Origin: Verrucomicrobiota bacterium
GTDB taxonomy: Bacteria; Verrucomicrobiota; Verrucomicrobiia; Opitutales; Opitutaceae
Reading direction: 5' to 3'
Assembly (NCBI GenBank): GCA_023430825.1
Contig: JAEYYL010000124.1
Coordinates: 1 to 18,084, forward strand
DNA: 18,084 bases
In this document: in pieces, positions 13,830 to 18,084 of the stretch
Layout of the letters: each line of letters starts with the position of its first letter
Position numbering within the stretch: the first letter of the stretch is position 1
Position numbers and translations under genes: made by a program
The notes under the pieces: generated by a model
Seen by the model: the letters and a program-made list of their open reading frames with translations, nothing else
The model's database searches: none
Told to the model about the DNA's origin: nothing

Positions 13830-14184
13830 GTTGGGTCTGGCGGAGGTGGGAGGAGTTAGCGGGTTTTGGAAAGAGATTCGACAAAAGAAATCGGCCGGGC
13901 GCGAGTCGGGGAAAATCCCGGCGCGCGCACCGGATGGACGCCGGGAAAATCGAGGCGGAAGCCCTTGCGGAGGGAACGCACGAATGCGTCGATCGCACGG
14001 GCGGGCGGACATCGGGCAGATGGTTGTTATTTGTGGCGAGCGTCTTCCGTGGATTCGCGGGGCGAAGCAGAGACGAACCGTGCGCGATGGATTTTCGGCG
14101 GTTCAAAAATTTCGCGATGGGCGGTGACGCCGCGGTGGCGCACGGCGCGGAACTCGCCAAAGAGGGCCCTGTCATTTTTCGCGA

Positions 14185-14217
14185 CACTGCCTGCGGGCTT
14201 CGGCTCGCGGGACAGTG
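14185..14217 (+). promoter_or_regulatory. Long UUCG-capped hairpin in the leader of the NtrC-type regulator
   Basis: CACTG-CCTGCGGGC-TTCG-GCTCGCGGG-A-CAGTG folds into a 14-bp stem with two G-T pairs and a single bulged A, capped by the stable UUCG tetraloop. It stands 16 bases before a canonical terminator and 89 bases before the regulator start. CGCGAC (14180-14185), at its 5' foot, can also pair with GTCGCG (14240-14245) in the terminator stem, a possible switch. Confidence 0.55.
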
Positions 14218-14233
14218 AGTTGAAGCTGGACCT

Positions 14234-14267
14234 GGCGGGGTCGCGCAAGCGGCCCCGCCTTGTTTTT
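14234..14267 (+). terminator. Rho-independent terminator or attenuator just before the regulator gene
   Basis: GGCGGGGTCGC-GCAA-GCGGCCCCGCC is an 11-bp stem with one T-G pair and a GCAA tetraloop, followed by TTGTTTTT. It is oriented toward the NtrC-type regulator, whose ATG is 39 bases further on. No protein gene on the plus strand ends ahead of it, so it ends either a small RNA or the regulator's own leader. Confidence 0.82.
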
Positions 14268-14306
14268 GGCCTTGGCCTGACAATCGCGACGATTCCACAG
14301 TCCGGG

Positions 14307-15644
<1,338 letters not shown>

Positions 15645-15689
15645 CGACGGATTTCTGCGCGATGAACGGTCTCTGCAATCTGCCAAATG

Positions 15690-15747
15690 GAGTCGCGGTG
15701 CCCTCGCCGCGGATTCGGCGTGAGGCGCGGCGGGGGCGCCGCGGCTC
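15690..15747. repeat. Palindromic element with 22-bp stem between regulator and kinase
   Basis: The arms 15690-15711 (GAGTCGCGGTGCCCTCGCCG then CG) and 15726-15747 pair over 22 bases. The only deviations are three T-G pairs (arm positions 4, 10 and 15), with a 14-base loop GATTCGGCGTGAGG. The spacer between the two genes is 136 bases, and this element fills nearly half of it. There is no T-run, so it is not a standard terminator. I regard it as a second REP-like family. Confidence 0.85.
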
Positions 15748-15780
15748 GATCTAGCGCGAGCGGACGCGGGACCACAAGTC

Positions 15781-17577
15781 ATGTTGCGCGCGCGACTTTA
15801 TCTTGGGCTGCTGCCGTTTTTGCTGCTGGTGATCGGCATGGGGGCGTATGCGATCCGGGTGTCGCGGGAACTCGCGGGTTCGTTGCAGCGCGACCTGGTC
15901 GGCAACTATCGTGACATTCTCGCGTGCCAGCAGTTGCGGACGTCGGCGCGGGCGATGACGTCCGCGGTGTCGATCGCGCAAAGCGGCGACCCGTTCGAGG
16001 CGCGGCGGAGTTTCGACGAGAATCGCGCGGCGTTCACGCGCGAGTTGATGGCGCAATCGGCGACGTCGGCGGGGACGGATCGCGCGCGCTTCGTGCAGGA
16101 ACTCGATGATGCGTTCGACGAGTTGACGCGGCTCGGCGAGAATTTGCTGGCGGGCGGCGGCCGGGGTTCGCTGGAACTGTTGCAACGGAACGAGACGGCG
16201 CTGTATCGCGTGCTGGCGGCGATCGAGGCGATGAACCAGCGCGATTTTGCGGCGGCGCAGGAGACGGCGGAACGGGCGGGGCGGATGGTGGAGACGACGG
16301 AGCGCGTGCTTTACACGGCGATGGCCGCGGCGCTGGTGCTTTCGCTGCTCGTGGCGTGGCGGCTGGCGGCGTCGCTGTTGAAACCGATCAAGGCGCTGAC
16401 GGCGTCGGCGGTGGCGGTGGGCGAGGGCGATCTCGATCGCGACGTGCCGGTGGTGTCGCGGGACGAACTCGGGCGGCTGGCGCAGACGTTCAACCAGATG
16501 GCGGCGAAGCTGCGCGCGTATCGGGAGGCGACGTTGGCGAAAGTGTTGCGCACGCAGCGAACAATGGAGGCGACGCTGACGTCGGCGCCCGATCCGGTGT
16601 TCGTCGTCGCGCGCGACGGCACGCAGGAAGTGCGGAATCCGGCGGCGGAGCAGCTGGCGGCGTCGGCGGAGTTCGCGACGGGATTTCCGCCGGCGCTCGC
16701 GGAACCGCTCGCGCAGGTGCTGGCGGGCGGCGGGCATTATCTGCCGACGGATTACGGGCGCGTGGTGACGCTGCGCGTGGGGCGCGAGGACCGGCATTAT
16801 CTGCCGCGCATCCTGGCGATCGGCGACGTGTTGACGGAGTTCAAGGGGGCGGCGGTGGTGTTGCAGGATGTGACGAAGTTCCGGCTGCTCGACGACGCGA
16901 AGACGAATCTGGTGGGGACGGTGAGCCACGAGTTGAAGACGCCGCTGACCAGTTTGCGCATGGCGGTTTATCTGCTGCTGGAGCAGAATGTCGGCGCGCT
17001 CGCGCCGCAGCAGCGCGAGTTGTTGGAAGGCGCGCGCGACGATGCGGACCGGCTGCTGAGGATCCTCGACAATCTCCTCGACCTCGCGCGGCTAGAGGCG
17101 GGTGCGGCGATGCTGGAGCGGCAGGAGATCGCCGTCGGGGAACTGCTGGGCGAGATCGCGGCGGAGGCGCGGTCGTTCGTGGCGGCGGCGGAGCAGACGC
17201 TGGCGGTGGAGTGCGAGCCGCCGTTGGAAGGCGTGACGATGAGCGTGGACGTGAACCGGCTGCGGCACGTGTTCATGAACCTGTTGACGAATGCGTCGAA
17301 GTATTCGCTGGCGGGTGGGACGATCGTGATGTCGGCGGCGACGGAGGGCGCTGGCTTCGTGCGGTTCGCGGTGCGCGATGGCGGGCCCGGAATCGCGCCG
17401 GACCTGGTGCCGCATGTGTTCGACCGGTTTTTTCGGGCGCCGAACCAGACGCGAAAAGGCGTGGGGCTTGGGCTCGCGATTGCGCGCGAGATTGTGGTGG
17501 CGCACGGCGGCACGATTGCGTGCACGAGCGAGTTGGGCGTCGGCACGGAGTTTCATTTCCTGCTGCCGAAAGGGTGA
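15781..17577 (+). CDS. PAS-containing sensor histidine kinase (KinB-like)
   Basis: This is a 598-residue inner-membrane kinase. TM1 is at about 6-25 (LYLGLLPFLLLVIGMGAYAI), followed by a periplasmic helical sensor region at about 26-175. TM2 is at about 176-198 (LYTAMAAALVLSLLVAW), HAMP at about 200-253 (LLKPIKALTASAVAVGEGDL), and a PAS domain at about 260-365 (LTSAPDPVFVVARDGTQEV, ending VVLQDVTKFRLLDD). HisKA has His383 in TVSHELKTPLTSLRMAVYLL, and the ATP domain has NLLTNASKYS, DGGPGI and GVGLGLAIAREIVVAHGG. The phrase DAKTNLVGTVSHELKTPLTS and the order of domains are like Pseudomonas KinB. It lies 136 bases after the regulator and has no Shine-Dalgarno sequence. What it senses is unknown; the helical periplasmic bundle carries no ligand motif I can name. 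Confidence 0.94.
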   Translation: MLRARLYLGLLPFLLLVIGMGAYAIRVSRELAGSLQRDLVGNYRDILACQQLRTSARAMTSAVSIAQSGDPFEARRSFDENRAAFTRELMAQSATSAGTDRARFVQELDDAFDELTRLGENLLAGGGRGSLELLQRNETALYRVLAAIEAMNQRDFAAAQETAERAGRMVETTERVLYTAMAAALVLSLLVAWRLAASLLKPIKALTASAVAVGEGDLDRDVPVVSRDELGRLAQTFNQMAAKLRAYREATLAKVLRTQRTMEATLTSAPDPVFVVARDGTQEVRNPAAEQLAASAEFATGFPPALAEPLAQVLAGGGHYLPTDYGRVVTLRVGREDRHYLPRILAIGDVLTEFKGAAVVLQDVTKFRLLDDAKTNLVGTVSHELKTPLTSLRMAVYLLLEQNVGALAPQQRELLEGARDDADRLLRILDNLLDLARLEAGAAMLERQEIAVGELLGEIAAEARSFVAAAEQTLAVECEPPLEGVTMSVDVNRLRHVFMNLLTNASKYSLAGGTIVMSAATEGAGFVRFAVRDGGPGIAPDLVPHVFDRFFRAPNQTRKGVGLGLAIAREIVVAHGGTIACTSELGVGTEFHFLLPKG

Positions 17578-17693
17578 TGCGGCGGCGGGAATCGGGCGTC
17601 GCGAGGGAGCAATCGCGGCGATTTCGGGTCTAGGAAGTTTACCGGCAGGAAGGCGTCTCCGTGATGCGGCCGGGTCAACCCTAACTTCAACCC

Positions 17694-18020
17694 ATGAAAG
17701 CCATGAAAAACGATTTAGCCTCCAAGACCGAAAGCCCCGAAGAGATGGTCGAACACATTCGCCGTTTGATGAACGAAGCCGAGTCGCTGCTGACCGGTCC
17801 GGTCGCGGACCGGGCGGGTGACCGCTTGGCTGAGCTGCGCGCGCGATTCGAGCACCTGCAGACCAAGGCGTCGGATGTTTATGCCGGCGCGCGGACGAAG
17901 GTGATTGCGGGCGCGAAGGCGACGGATCAGACCGTGCGCTCGCATCCTTACGAATCGCTCGCGGTGGCGTTGGGCGTCGGCGTGCTGCTCGGTGCGTTGG
18001 TGCGTCGCGGGAATCACTGA
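17694..18020 (+). CDS. DUF883/ElaB/YqjD-family membrane-anchored protein
   Basis: This small protein of 108 residues has a mainly helical N-terminal part (SPEEMVEHIRRLMNEAESLL, then RFEHLQTKASDVYAGARTKV). It ends in HPYESLAVALGVGVLLGALV-RRG, a single C-terminal membrane segment with a glycine pattern and a positively charged tail, the hallmark of the ElaB/YqjD (DUF883) family. E. coli YqjD binds ribosomes at the inner membrane in stationary phase; the role here is inferred from the family. ATG 17694 and ATG 17703 are both possible starts (MKAMKN or MKN), and neither has a Shine-Dalgarno sequence. A/C-rich bases (CAACCCTAACTTCAACCC) precede the start. It follows the KinB-like kinase by 116 bases and probably has its own promoter, though I could not identify one. 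Confidence 0.9.
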   Translation: MKAMKNDLASKTESPEEMVEHIRRLMNEAESLLTGPVADRAGDRLAELRARFEHLQTKASDVYAGARTKVIAGAKATDQTVRSHPYESLAVALGVGVLLGALVRRGNH

Positions 18021-18045
18021 TCGGCCGCGATCGAGTTGGATCGGA

Positions 18046-18071
18046 GGTAGGAGCCTGCTCGCAGGCGATGG
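18046..18071. repeat. Single REP-like arm (GTAGGAGCCTGC family)
   Basis: GGTAGGAGCCTGCTCGCAGG followed by CGATGG matches the left arm at 4753 except for one T-to-C change in the loop. It begins 25 bases after the DUF883 gene stop. Its own hairpin GCCTGC-TC-GCAGGC is intact. A facing second arm, as at 4806-4829, may lie beyond the right edge. Confidence 0.8.
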
Positions 18072-18084
18072 CAATCCCGCCGCT

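Larger units (their letters stand above)
13830..14306. other. 477-base intergenic region between divergent genes, no convincing protein gene
   Basis: This is the longest non-coding interval in the window. It must hold the promoter of the kinase-like gene (leftward) and probably that of the regulator (rightward). The left part (13865-13895) is A-rich for this genome (TTTGGAAAGAGATTCGAC AAAAGAAA), a plausible promoter zone, but I see no clear -35/-10 pair. The right part holds a long hairpin (14185-14217) and a terminator (14234-14267) pointing at the regulator gene. Short open frames exist, such as 13934-14218 on the plus strand, but their composition is not gene-like. It could be a leader or a small RNA gene. 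Confidence 0.6.

Noticed and set aside
12564..13859. Long plus-strand open frame (431 codons) opposite the kinase-like gene
   Set aside because: It is acidic, Gly/Ala/Val-rich and motif-free; the minus-strand frame has an intact P-loop and DGFPR motif.
13934..14218. 94-codon plus-strand frame ending just before the leader terminator
   Set aside because: Although its position is attractive, it has a mixed composition with weak codon bias, has no motif, and its 3' end is the long hairpin; a non-coding leader explains the region better.

Overview
The window is high-GC DNA that reads as chromosome of a Verrucomicrobiota bacterium, most likely the family Opitutaceae (an Opitutus or Lacunisphaera type). 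This rests on the very strong G/C bias at third codon positions, the near absence of Shine-Dalgarno sequences, and intergenic palindromes of the ACCACGGATGG and GTAGGAGCCTGC types, which I associate from memory with that group. No database search was possible, so the taxonomy is inference. I see no tRNA, rRNA, CRISPR array, transposase or phage gene.

Left part (1-2134, minus strand): a heavy-metal RND efflux operon, read right to left. It holds a small secreted Cys/His-containing protein, a CzcC/CusC-type TolC outer-membrane channel, and a periplasmic adaptor with a His-rich N-terminus that runs off the left edge. The inner-membrane pump gene would be expected beyond the edge. Divergent from it (2296-3834) is a DegP/HtrA periplasmic protease with a strong terminator. 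A two-component pair follows (OmpR-type regulator 4059-4724, sensor kinase 4852-6276). Together these suggest metal resistance and envelope-stress functions, but control of the efflux operon by this pair is only inferred.

Middle part (6388-10927): a 686-residue protein of unknown function built from about 47-residue two-helix repeats, a lipoprotein of unknown function, a small 85-residue protein, and an exported DUF4097-type beta-solenoid protein with near-perfect 18-residue TSGG repeats. The first two genes are separated by two long hairpin repeats. A family M32 metallocarboxypeptidase (10983-12479) follows.

Right part (12594-18020): an oversized nucleoside-monophosphate-kinase-like protein on the minus strand; a 477-base non-coding interval containing a long hairpin and a canonical terminator only 39 bases before the next gene; then a sigma-54-dependent regulator and a PAS-containing kinase that resemble the AlgB/KinB pair; and a DUF883/ElaB-type membrane-anchored stress protein. 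The window ends in another GTAGGAGCCTGC repeat.

The most unusual points are the helical-repeat protein, the hairpin-plus-terminator leader ahead of the NtrC-type regulator, the presence of a long palindrome between regulator and kinase in both two-component pairs, and the kinase with an uncharacterised C-terminal extension.
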